From assembly GCF_014639275.1 (NCBI RefSeq), contig NZ_BMFW01000011.1, positions 55,078 through 119,077 on the forward strand: 64,000 bases of DNA. Reading direction: 5' to 3'. The stretch comes from Arthrobacter liuii (GTDB lineage Bacteria > Actinomycetota > Actinomycetes > Actinomycetales > Micrococcaceae). Numbering within the stretch: position 1 is the first letter of the stretch; every line of letters begins with the position of its first letter. A program made the translations under genes and the position numbers. The notes beneath the pieces are model-generated. The model searched no databases. It was not told the origin of the DNA and worked only from the letters and a program-made list of their open reading frames with translations. Below, in pieces: positions 56,149 to 64,000 of this stretch.

Positions 56149-56203
56149 CCGAGGAGCGCCCGATTTAAGCGGCGCGGGCACTGGAAACGGTACGCTCTAG
56201 TCC

Positions 56204-58297
56204 ATGAGCCCAGCCCCCGTCATCATCGCCGTGGACGGGCGCTCCGGCGCGGGGAAGACCACCCTCGCCGTCGAGCTTGCGGCCCGGCTCCGCACCCACC
56301 ACAAAGTCTCGCTGTTCCACCTCGAGGACATCTACCCAGGCTGGGACGGGCTGGCGGCCGGCGTCGAGCGCTATGTCGCCACGGTCCTCACGCCGCTGAG
56401 CCGCGGCGAGGCAGCCACCTGGACCAGCTGGGACTGGGAGAACCATTACGACGGCGACGCCCGGGTCACGCTTCCCGCCGAGATCGTCATCGTGGAGGGA
56501 GTGGGGGCCGCCGCCGAGGCCGCCCGGCCCATGCTGGGCGCGGTGGTCTGGGCCGATTCCCCGGACGAGGTCCGCAGGACCCGGGCGCTGGACCGTGACG
56601 GCGCAACCTATGAACCGCACTGGGACCGGTGGGCTGCCCAGGAGGACGAGTGGCTGGGCCGCGACGACGTACCCGGCCACGCGGATCTTCGTGTCCAGAA
56701 CCTCGCGGACGGGTCGGCCCCGGCGGATATGCTGAGGCTCCTCCCTTACCTGCCCAAACTGGCGTCGGTCCTGGCACCCGAACTCTCCGCCCGCCGCGGC
56801 CTCCGGCTTCATGCCGAACGCCTGGACACCCTCCCGGATGCCCCGGCACTGTTCCAATCGCTGTACGGGAGCTCCGCCAGCGCCGTCTGGCTGGACTCCT
56901 CGAACGCGGGCACCGGACCGGACAGCACAGACCCCGGGGCACGGACTGCCGGAGAGCGCAGCCGCTTCAGCATCATGGCGGACGACGGAGGGACGTTCGG
57001 CCAGTACGTGACGCACCGTGAGGGCGTCAGCCGCATCAGCGCGGGCTCGTCCACGGCCACAGTCCCGGGCCCGTTCTTCCGCTGGCTGGACACCGTCTGG
57101 GGCCGCCGCGCCGTACGCACCCCCGACGGCTATCCCGGCGAGTTCACCCTGGGCTGGCTGGGCTGCCTGGGCTATGAACTGAAACGCGAAACCGGCGGCA
57201 GTGACCTCTCCGCACCCACACCGGACGCTGCCCTGATATTCGCCGGCCGGGCGGTGGTCCTGGACCATGCCGACGGTACCGCCTGGCTCCTGGCACTGGA
57301 GGCGCCGGACGCCGGCGACTGGCTGGCGCAGGCGCGGACAGCCGTCGAAGCAGCCGCGGACACCGCCCTGCAGCCGGCAGCGGAGAATCCCACGGCGGAA
57401 GCCGGCGGCAGCACCGGCGTCGTAGGCTCCCTCCCCCCGGCCTTCCGCAGCCGGGACACGGGCGCGGGGTACCGGGAAAAGATCGCCGCCGCGCAGCACG
57501 AGATCGCCCAGGGAAACACCTATGAGGTCTGCCTGACCACCACCCTCGAAGCCCGGGTCCAGGCTGACTCGCTGGATCCCTGGACCACGTACCTGGCGCT
57601 GCGCCGCACGAACCCGGCACCGTTCGCCAGCTACCTCCGGCTGGGAAACCTTGCCGTGGCCAGCACCTCGCCGGAGCGGTTCCTGAAGATAGCCTCCGAC
57701 GGCGGCATGCGCGCCGAACCGATCAAGGGCACCCGGCGCCGGGCTGCCGACCCCCGCGAGGACAACCAACTGCGTACGGACCTGGCCAAGTCCTTGAAGG
57801 ACAGGGCCGAGAACATCATGATCGTGGACCTGCTGCGCAACGACCTTAGCCACTTCGCAGAGCCCGGTTCCGTCACGGTCAGCCGCCTTTGCGCCATCGA
57901 GAGCTACGCCACGGTCCACCAGATGGTCAGCACCATCGACGCCAGGCTCCTCCCGGGGGCACCGCGGGCCGAGGCGGTGGCTGCCTGTTTCCCGGCAGGC
58001 TCCATGACCGGCGCCCCCAAGATCAGCACCATGGCCATCCTGGACCAACTGGAGGCGGGCCCCCGCGGTTTCTACTCCGGAGCCATCGGCTACTTTTCCC
58101 TCAACGCGGCGGCTGACCTCGCCGTCGCCATCCGGACCTTGGTGATCAGCACATCGGCTGACGGGACGGCTGAACTGTCGCTCGGCGTCGGCGGTGCCAT
58201 CACCTCCGACTCCGTTCCGGACGAAGAGTATGAGGAGATCCGGACCAAGGCCTACGGAGTGCTCTCCACACTTGGTGCGGAGTTCCCCGACGCCTGA
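56204..58297 (+). CDS. pabB: P-loop kinase domain fused to aminodeoxychorismate synthase component I
   Basis: Two-domain protein of 697 residues. The first about 195 residues form a P-loop nucleoside-kinase-like domain (Walker A GRSGAGKTT from Gly12, acidic FHLEDIYPGW, lid LDRDGATYEPHWDRW). The remainder is PabB: PIKGTRRRAADPREDNQ holds the Lys typical of PabB (TrpE has Ala), with IMIVDLLRNDLS and FPAGSMTGAPK. The PabB half makes 4-amino-4-deoxychorismate for folate. The kinase half's role is unknown. pabC lies 3 kb downstream. Confidence 0.9.
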   Translation: MSPAPVIIAVDGRSGAGKTTLAVELAARLRTHHKVSLFHLEDIYPGWDGLAAGVERYVATVLTPLSRGEAATWTSWDWENHYDGDARVTLPAEIVIVEGVGAAAEAARPMLGAVVWADSPDEVRRTRALDRDGATYEPHWDRWAAQEDEWLGRDDVPGHADLRVQNLADGSAPADMLRLLPYLPKLASVLAPELSARRGLRLHAERLDTLPDAPALFQSLYGSSASAVWLDSSNAGTGPDSTDPGARTAGERSRFSIMADDGGTFGQYVTHREGVSRISAGSSTATVPGPFFRWLDTVWGRRAVRTPDGYPGEFTLGWLGCLGYELKRETGGSDLSAPTPDAALIFAGRAVVLDHADGTAWLLALEAPDAGDWLAQARTAVEAAADTALQPAAENPTAEAGGSTGVVGSLPPAFRSRDTGAGYREKIAAAQHEIAQGNTYEVCLTTTLEARVQADSLDPWTTYLALRRTNPAPFASYLRLGNLAVASTSPERFLKIASDGGMRAEPIKGTRRRAADPREDNQLRTDLAKSLKDRAENIMIVDLLRNDLSHFAEPGSVTVSRLCAIESYATVHQMVSTIDARLLPGAPRAEAVAACFPAGSMTGAPKISTMAILDQLEAGPRGFYSGAIGYFSLNAAADLAVAIRTLVISTSADGTAELSLGVGGAITSDSVPDEEYEEIRTKAYGVLSTLGAEFPDA

Positions 58298-58448
58298 CGG
58301 CCCGGTAGGTGGCGGGCAGGGCATCCACAGTGCGGACGCCCGTTTAGGACGACGCCGCCCGGGGTACGCCCCTGACCTCAGCTGAACCGCCCAAGCAAGG
58401 CGGCGGGCCCATTCCCCTGGGCGCCTCCACACAAGTTAGGTTTGCCGC

Positions 58449-59723
58449 GTGACGGATCCCTCCCAGCGCCACACTGCCAGCAAGCAGGCACCGCGCAGCT
58501 TCAAATACGTCCTGACGCTTGGCGCCCTGGCCGCGCTTCCGGCCCTCACCACGGACATGTACCTCCCGTCCCTGCCCGCCGTGGAGGCTGACCTCCACAC
58601 CACCCAGACCGCCGCCCAGCTGACGTTGTCCGGAACCCTCGTGGGGGCCGGGACCGGCCAGCTGGTGATCGGCCCGTTCTCGGACCGGTTTGGACGGCGG
58701 CTGCCCCTGATCATCGGCATCTCGCTGCACGTGGCCATCTCGCTGTTGTGCTCCCTCACGCCGAACATCGAGACCCTGACAGGGCTGCGCGTGCTGCAGG
58801 GCTTCTTCAACGCGGCCGCCGCCGTGGTGGCACTCGCCGTCATCCGCGACCGCTTCGTCGGGTCCGCCGCCGCCCAGCTCCTGTCCCGGCTGATGCTGGT
58901 GATCGGTGTAGCGCCGCTGCTGGCCCCAACGGTGGGGCAGGCCATCGCCGGGCTTTGGGACTGGCGCGCCGTCTTCTACGCGCTGGCACTTATCGGGGTG
59001 CTTCTGGTGGCAGTCGTCTGGAGGTTCATGCCGGAGACGTTGCCGGAGGACAGGCGAAGCCCGGGGCATCCCAGGCATGTGGCCGGCGCCTACTGGTCGC
59101 TGCTGCGGGAACGTCACTTCATGGCGCTGGCCGTCATCCCCGGGCTTGGGCTGGCCCTGATCATGAGCTACGTGGTGGGTTCGCCCTTCGTCTTCCAGAA
59201 CGAATACGGGCTCACGGCCCGGCAGTTCGCCCTCATCTTCGCCCTCAACGGTGCCGCGCTTGTCCTCTCGGCCCAGCTGAACGCCGCCCTGGTCCGAAAA
59301 TTCCGGCCGGTCCGCCTCCTGCGCACCGCCCTCCTGGTCCAGTTGGGCCTGGCCGTGCTGCTGCTCGTGGTGGTGGCCACAGGCGCCGGCGGCCCGGTGG
59401 GCGTGGTGGCCGGCCTCTGGCTGGTCCTTTCAGCCCAGGGAATGATTCCGGCAAATGCCTCAGTCCTGGCCCTGCACAATTACGGCCACATGGCGGGAAC
59501 GGCGGCAGCAGTCATCGGAGCCTTGCAGTCCGGGGTCGCCGGACTGGTGAGCCCCCTGGTCGGAGTTTTGGGCGGCAATTCCCTGTCGATGGTCATCGTC
59601 ATGATCGCCAGCTGCGCCCTGGCGGTGACCGTCCTTGCCGTTGGGACTCCCGCTTACCGGAAGGGAGCCTGGCCGGAGCATGCCGCGCGCGGCGACGGCG
59701 ATCGGGTCAGTGCCGACGAGTAG
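58449..59723 (+). CDS. MFS drug transporter, Bcr/CflA type
   Basis: Proton-driven exporter of 424 residues with about twelve helices, starting at GTG. Family signature GTLVGAGTGQLVIGPFSDRFGRR (loop 2-3, motif A) is present, along with TTDMYLPSLPAVEADL at the first helix. Bcr/CflA members export drugs or small peptides. No linked regulator. Confidence 0.88.
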   Translation: MTDPSQRHTASKQAPRSFKYVLTLGALAALPALTTDMYLPSLPAVEADLHTTQTAAQLTLSGTLVGAGTGQLVIGPFSDRFGRRLPLIIGISLHVAISLLCSLTPNIETLTGLRVLQGFFNAAAAVVALAVIRDRFVGSAAAQLLSRLMLVIGVAPLLAPTVGQAIAGLWDWRAVFYALALIGVLLVAVVWRFMPETLPEDRRSPGHPRHVAGAYWSLLRERHFMALAVIPGLGLALIMSYVVGSPFVFQNEYGLTARQFALIFALNGAALVLSAQLNAALVRKFRPVRLLRTALLVQLGLAVLLLVVVATGAGGPVGVVAGLWLVLSAQGMIPANASVLALHNYGHMAGTAAAVIGALQSGVAGLVSPLVGVLGGNSLSMVIVMIASCALAVTVLAVGTPAYRKGAWPEHAARGDGDRVSADE

Positions 59724-59782
59724 GTGATGTGCTGCTGCCGGCCCATCGCGCCGTGCCCGCAACTACTGGACCGTGCCCGGAG

Positions 59783-61258
59783 CTACTGCACCGTGGCCGT
59801 CAGCCGGGCCACATTGTCGACGTACCGTGCGGCCAGGGGCCGGTTGAGCCAGTCGGCGAGCTTGAGCTCATGGGAGATGTCCCGGTAGGTGTCCTCCACC
59901 GCCCGCATCTTGTTAACGATGTCCGCGCCGAGCAGCATCACGGACACCTCCAGGTTCAGCGAGAACGACCTCATGTCCATGTTGCTGGAGCCCAGGACGG
60001 CCACCTCGTCATCAATGGTGAAGTGCTTGGCATGCAGCACGAACGGGGCCTTGTACAGGTAAATGCGCACACCTGCTTCCAGGAGGGCCTCATAGTAGGA
60101 CCGCTGCGCGTGGTGGACCAGGAACTGGTCGCCCTTCTCCGAAACGAAAAGTTCCACGTCCACGCCGCGCTGCGCGGCAGTGGTGATGGCATAGAGCAGC
60201 GAATCGTCAGGGACGAAATACGGGCTGCAGATGGAAATCCGGTGCTGGGCGGAATAGATGAGGGTGTTGAAGAGCCGCAGGTTGTTTTCCGTGATGAACC
60301 CGGGGCCGCTGGGCACCACCTGCGCCGTGACGTTGCCGGGCTCCGGGTTCGCCGGGAGCTGCAGCTGGTGTTCCAGGGACTCGTCGGTCTCGCTCAACCA
60401 GTCCGTGGCGAAAACAACATTCAAGGTGGTGACGATAGGCCCCCGCAGGCACGCCATCAGTTCCACCCACTCACGCCCGGCCTTCCGGTGCCTCGGGTTG
60501 TTGTAGGACGGCTCAATCAGGTTCTGTGAGCCGGTGAATGCCACTTCGCCGTCGATCACCATGATCTTGCGGTGGTTCCGCAGGTCGGGCCGGCGCCACT
60601 GGCCGTGGATGGGCAGGAGCGGGAGCATCCGCTTCCACTGGATCTTGCCCGCCCGCAGCCGCTTCAGGAGGTTCCTGTACCCCTTGACCCGGAGGGTTCC
60701 GATGTGGTCGAAGAGCACGCGCACCTCCACCCCGCGCAGGGCCGCCTCCTCGAGGGCGGTGAGCAGGTCATTGGTGACGTCGTCGGTGCTCATGATGTAG
60801 AACTCGGCGTTGACGAACTTCTTGGCCTTCCGCACGGCCTTGGTCATCTCCAGGATCGAGTCCGGATACCCGGGAATCAGGTCCACGGTGTTGCCGTCCA
60901 CCATGGGCAGGGAACCCAGGGTTCGGTTGAGTTCAGCCGCGGACTTCACCCATTCCGGACCGGGGTAGTCACTTTCCGCGTCGGAGAGCGCTGTGATTCC
61001 GGCCTGCACCCGCTCGTTGACCAGCTGCTGCTGCGCGCGGCGCCGGCTGGACAACCGGAAGTTGCCGAACAGCAGGAACAGGACTATGCCCAGGAACGGG
61101 ATGAAAAAGATCCCCAGCAGCCAGGCCATGGCGGTGGTGGGGCGCCTGTTGCCGGGGATGATGCCCAGGGCCAGGACCCTGATGACCAGATCGGCAAAGC
61201 CAAGGAGCACAACAACCCACGTCGGCGCGGTGCCGGCAAGCGAAAAAGGCCACAACAC
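59783..61258 (-). CDS. cls: Cardiolipin synthase
   Basis: Membrane phospholipase-D-family enzyme of 491 residues that makes cardiolipin. Two HKD motifs are intact: HRKIMVIDGEVAFTGSQN and HAKHFTIDDEVAVLGSSN. Two N-terminal helices anchor it. The frame opens at a GTG 54 bp earlier, but GGGAG stands 8 nt before the GTG at 61258, so I start there. Confidence 0.92.
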   Translation of the reverse strand: MLWPFSLAGTAPTWVVVLLGFADLVIRVLALGIIPGNRRPTTAMAWLLGIFFIPFLGIVLFLLFGNFRLSSRRRAQQQLVNERVQAGITALSDAESDYPGPEWVKSAAELNRTLGSLPMVDGNTVDLIPGYPDSILEMTKAVRKAKKFVNAEFYIMSTDDVTNDLLTALEEAALRGVEVRVLFDHIGTLRVKGYRNLLKRLRAGKIQWKRMLPLLPIHGQWRRPDLRNHRKIMVIDGEVAFTGSQNLIEPSYNNPRHRKAGREWVELMACLRGPIVTTLNVVFATDWLSETDESLEHQLQLPANPEPGNVTAQVVPSGPGFITENNLRLFNTLIYSAQHRISICSPYFVPDDSLLYAITTAAQRGVDVELFVSEKGDQFLVHHAQRSYYEALLEAGVRIYLYKAPFVLHAKHFTIDDEVAVLGSSNMDMRSFSLNLEVSVMLLGADIVNKMRAVEDTYRDISHELKLADWLNRPLAARYVDNVARLTATVQ

Positions 61259-61352
61259 GTCAATAACTCCCGCGCAGATATGGCTCCGGAGGACGGTTTC
61301 CGGCCGGGGCACTCTGCCCAGCTTATCGGCGCCGCCGCACTAAGCTGGTGCC

Positions 61353-62282
61353 ATGACCTCTCCAGCCCCCGTGGTTCTCGTTTTCCTCGACCCCGCTTTT
61401 CCCGAAGGCAGGCCGGCTGACGCGTCCCAACCGCAACTGCTCGTCACGGATTTGGGGGTTACGCGGGGCGACGGCGTCTTTGAAACCATGCTGGCCGTCG
61501 GTGGAACGGTGCGGAAGATGCAGGCCCACCTGGACCGGCTTGCGGGCTCCGCTGCGGCGCTGGACCTGGACATCCCGGACCAGGACGCCTGGCGGCGTGC
61601 CATATCCGCTGCGGTTGCCCGGCACCGTTCCCAGAACCCGCCGGCAGACCCCGCGGCAGATGAGCTGGTGGTCAAGCTGGTAGTAACCCGCGGAGTGGAG
61701 GGCGCCCCTTTCCCCACCGCCTGGGTGCAGGCAACACCCGCCGGGGCTGCCGGCCGCCGGCAGCGCGAGACAGGCATCGACGTCATCCTCCTTGAGCGGG
61801 GCTACGACAGTGACGTGGCCGAACGGGCACCCTGGCTGCTCCTCGGGGCGAAGACGCTTTCCTACGCCGTGAACATGGCGGCGCTGCGCTATGCGCACAA
61901 ACAGGGTGCCGACGACGTCATCTTCCTGTCCACCGATGGTCGCGTGCTGGAAGGCCCCACGTCCACGGTGCTGCTGGCGCATGTGGAAAAGTCCGACGAC
62001 GGCACGCCGGTGAAGCGCCTCATCACGCCCCAGCTGGACAGCGGCATCCTGGCCGGGACGTCCCAGGGCGCCCTCTTCGCCGCCGCCAAGGCTGCGGGCT
62101 GGGAACTGGGCTACGGTCCGCTGGAACCGCAGGACCTCATGGACGCCGATGCGGTCTGGCTGATCTCAAGCGTCCGCCTGCTGGCCCCCGTGAACCGGAT
62201 CGACGGCAAGGAGATCGGCACCCCGTCCCTCCAGAAGGAGCTGACCGCGGAGTTGAGCGGGCTTTTCGCCGGCACCCGTTAG
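61353..62282 (+). CDS. pabC: Aminodeoxychorismate lyase (class IV aminotransferase fold)
   Basis: PLP enzyme of 309 residues that would release pyruvate from aminodeoxychorismate to give p-aminobenzoate. It has the N-terminal GDGVFETMLAVGG, the PLP lysine in LLLGAKTLSYAVNMAALR and the phosphate-site DDVIFLSTDGRVLEGPTSTV. Fold relatives include branched-chain and D-amino-acid aminotransferases, but the nearby pabB fusion supports PabC. Confidence 0.85.
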   Translation: MTSPAPVVLVFLDPAFPEGRPADASQPQLLVTDLGVTRGDGVFETMLAVGGTVRKMQAHLDRLAGSAAALDLDIPDQDAWRRAISAAVARHRSQNPPADPAADELVVKLVVTRGVEGAPFPTAWVQATPAGAAGRRQRETGIDVILLERGYDSDVAERAPWLLLGAKTLSYAVNMAALRYAHKQGADDVIFLSTDGRVLEGPTSTVLLAHVEKSDDGTPVKRLITPQLDSGILAGTSQGALFAAAKAAGWELGYGPLEPQDLMDADAVWLISSVRLLAPVNRIDGKEIGTPSLQKELTAELSGLFAGTR

Positions 62283-62342
62283 TCCCGCAACAGGCCGCGA
62301 GATCCCTTTCCCACTTCCGGCATCACCCGTAAGGTGTGGACC

Positions 62343-62807
62343 ATGGACTCGCAAAACCTGCCCATCGAAAACCTGTCCTTCGACGACTGCTGGGAACTTC
62401 TTGCCAATGACACGGTGGGCAGGCTGGCCATCGTAGTGGACGCGCATCCCGAGATCTTTCCCGTGAACTACGTGGTCCACCTGCGCAACCTGGTCTTCCG
62501 CACGGCGCCTGGCTCAAAGCTCTGGGGGGCCAGCATGGAGCGACCCACTGCGCTTGAAATCGACGGCTACGATTCCGCCACGGAAATGGCTTGGAGCGTG
62601 GTGGTGCGCGGCGACACGGAGATCGTCGAGGACCAGGCCGTCAAGGATGCCGTGGACGGCCTCGGCCTGGAACCGTGGCAGCCCGGCGAAAAAGCCAACT
62701 ACGTCAGGCTGAACGCCAAAGCGTTGACGGGCCGCAGGTTCAAGGTGAACCGGCCGGACGTCTGGAACACCCGCCTCCAGGACAGGCGCCGGGCATCATT
62801 CGAGTAG
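62343..62807 (+). CDS. Pyridoxamine-phosphate-oxidase-like flavin protein
   Basis: Protein of 154 residues with the PNPOx-like split-barrel: CWELLANDTVGRLAIV, HPEIFPVNYVV and VVVRGDTEIVED. Members bind FMN or F420/heme; the cofactor here is unknown. AAGGTG lies before the ATG at 62343. Confidence 0.82.
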   Translation: MDSQNLPIENLSFDDCWELLANDTVGRLAIVVDAHPEIFPVNYVVHLRNLVFRTAPGSKLWGASMERPTALEIDGYDSATEMAWSVVVRGDTEIVEDQAVKDAVDGLGLEPWQPGEKANYVRLNAKALTGRRFKVNRPDVWNTRLQDRRRASFE

Positions 62808-62853
62808 CGCCGCGCGGATAACCCGAACGGCCCCGCCCACCAGGCTCCGGGAC

Positions 62854-63558
62854 TCACGCGCCGCGACGTGCCACCTGCCGTGAAAGCTGTGCTTCAAGGC
62901 CGGACAGCAAAATGGTGAGTCCTTGGTCAAGCTCCGCGGCGCCGTCGTAGTCCGACAGCGCCGGACCCAGGGCACGCAACCTGGGGAACTCCCTGGCCGG
63001 CAGGCGGTGGAGGCCCAGCCGCAGCAGTGCCTCGTTCTCTTCCGGGTCCACCACGTACTCCTGCAGTTCGTTCAGGATGTGCCCGTAGAGGAAGCCGTAG
63101 TAGGCGCGGTAGACGTGGAGGGCATCTGCCGGCTCGAATCCTGCCGCCACCAGCAGGGACAGGATCTGCTCCAGGGGCCTCAGCGTGCCCAGCGGACGCA
63201 GGCCCAGCGGCGTGGAGAGGGGCCGTGTCACCAGCAGCGGCACAACGTTGGGGTGCCGGAGCGCCAGGGTCCGCAGGTCGTGGGCGATTTCGCGCAACTG
63301 GGCTTTCCAATCCGGGTCCTCCGGATGAACCTTGAGCTGGTTGAGCACCAGCTCCGAAACCCCGTCCAGCAGGGCGGCACGGTTCTCGGCATAGCGGTAA
63401 AGGCTCATGGGATCCCGGCCGAGCTGCTGCCCCAAGCGGCGCATGGTCAGCGCGTCCAGGCCCTCGGAGTCCACCAGTTGGAGGGCTTTCTCAAGCACAA
63501 TATCCCTGCTCAACCTTACTTTGGGCGCGCCGGGCCCGGAACTCTTGGCGGAAGTCAT
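62854..63558 (-). CDS. TetR-family regulator (TetR_C type)
   Basis: Repressor of 234 residues with HTH LDALTMRRLGQQLGRDPMSLYRYAENRAALLDGV and a C-terminal domain with FLYGHILNELQEYV. The upstream region carries a strong dyad (63616-63649), so it is probably autoregulated. No clear target gene lies on the other side except a 38-residue ORF. Confidence 0.87.
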   Translation of the reverse strand: MTSAKSSGPGAPKVRLSRDIVLEKALQLVDSEGLDALTMRRLGQQLGRDPMSLYRYAENRAALLDGVSELVLNQLKVHPEDPDWKAQLREIAHDLRTLALRHPNVVPLLVTRPLSTPLGLRPLGTLRPLEQILSLLVAAGFEPADALHVYRAYYGFLYGHILNELQEYVVDPEENEALLRLGLHRLPAREFPRLRALGPALSDYDGAAELDQGLTILLSGLEAQLSRQVARRGA

Positions 63559-63615
63559 CGCATGGTCCTCGCTGCCAGCAATGGCCCGGAGTAATCCGCG
63601 GCCATTGCCTAATAT

Positions 63616-63649
63616 CCTGTCTACGGGTAAAGTCTACACCGTAGACAGG
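63616..63649. promoter_or_regulatory. TetR operator candidate
   Basis: 11-bp perfect arms CCTGTCTACGG / CCGTAGACAGG with a 12-bp centre that holds another GTCTAC. The pattern GTCTAC...GTAGAC fits an autoregulatory TetR site 60 bp upstream of the regulator start. Confidence 0.65.
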
Positions 63650-63782
63650 CGGTGAAAGCGCTGATGGTCCCCCCAGTCTCAGCGGGGGGCAGCCTATAGA
63701 CCCGACCGCCCCCGTGCAGGGCTTCGCGGTTCGCTGCTGTAGCCGAACGGCGGCACCACGCACTTAGCGAAGGGACGCCGTC

Positions 63783-63899
63783 ATGGCCAATTCGCAGTTT
63801 GATCTTTTCCTCCACGAAGCCACCTACCCCGACCAAGCGGCAGAATGCAGCCTGGACCGCGACCGCCTTTACGGGCCCTTCGCAGATGAGCGTGGTTAG
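63783..63899 (+). CDS. Short ORF, possible truncated small actinobacterial protein
   Basis: 38 codons from ATG to TAG with AGGGA 8 nt before the start. It reads MANSQFDLFLHEATYPDQAA and then CSLDRDRLYGPFAD. The CSLDRD-LYG part resembles small actinobacterial regulators that normally continue with a longer C-terminal part, missing here. Whether it is expressed or a truncated relic cannot be told. The rest of the window to 64000 shows nothing recognisable. Confidence 0.4.
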   Translation: MANSQFDLFLHEATYPDQAAECSLDRDRLYGPFADERG

Positions 63900-64000
63900 G
63901 GTCGTCTGACGCGAGGGCGGCAGCGTGTCCTGATGCCGCTGCGGCGTGGTGCGGGAGGAGAGGGGTCAGGGCCTCTTTGAATTGGTAGCGACCAAGCTTC

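Overview
The window is GC-rich, densely coded actinobacterial chromosome. Gene content points to Arthrobacter or a close relative in the Micrococcaceae: a four-subunit sarcosine oxidase operon, a homoprotocatechuate 2,3-dioxygenase whose active-site residues fall at the same numbers as in the Brevibacterium enzyme, an HspR-controlled dnaK operon with HAIR operators, and RskA- and RsdA-type anti-sigma factors. This is inferred from gene families; no rRNA or tRNA gene was seen to confirm it.

Layout. 1-3463: metal resistance, with a partial P1B-type ATPase behind a CmtR-like ArsR regulator, then a divergent merR-type/merA pair. 3464-4147: decayed DNA with an MFS-transporter relic. 4148-8406: two ECF sigma/anti-sigma pairs, each next to a probable secreted target (a lipoprotein and an Ala-rich exported protein). 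8607-14762: a DUF4375 protein, a SWIM/SNF2 helicase and an ammonium transporter. 15286-20856: a sugar-type Gfo/Idh-ThuA-cupin cluster, an epimerase, CsbD and two membrane proteins. 20868-29725: the operon glyA-soxB-soxD-soxA-soxG-sdaA-purU, which would take sarcosine through glycine and serine to pyruvate while handling the folate one-carbon unit, with a divergent GntR gene. 30526-34601: a tartrate-dehydrogenase-like enzyme, amylosucrase and prephenate dehydratase. 34574-43191: an aromatic meta-cleavage (homoprotocatechuate) cluster: a MobA-like hydroxylase, an FAH-RraA fusion, a GntR regulator, then hpaE, hpaD, hpaH and hpaI. 43218-48403: hspR-dnaJ-grpE-dnaK with flanking small genes. 48493-55483: TetR/reductase, MMPL/MarR, methyltransferase, a Phd/VapC toxin-antitoxin pair and a LysE exporter. 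55603-63899: a tyrosine phosphatase, a kinase-PabB fusion, MFS, cardiolipin synthase, PabC, a PNPOx-like protein, TetR and a 38-residue ORF.

The most informative non-coding signals are: (i) the first ECF sigma gene and the divergent lipoprotein gene carry the same promoter, TGAACC-N16-CGT(C/G)GT; (ii) a 66-bp perfect palindrome at the end of the amylosucrase gene contains its stop codon and belongs to the same repeat family as a second copy after hpaE; (iii) a different 17-bp-arm palindrome lies between grpE and dnaJ; (iv) there are candidate operators for GntR, TetR, MarR, ArsR, MerR, HspR and GlnR-like regulators. The coding novelties are the FAH-RraA fusion, the MobA-like hydroxylase in a homoprotocatechuate cluster that has no hpaBC or hpaF in view, and a P-loop kinase fused to PabB. 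Most genes belong to known families; the proposals about new biology are inference and are marked as such.
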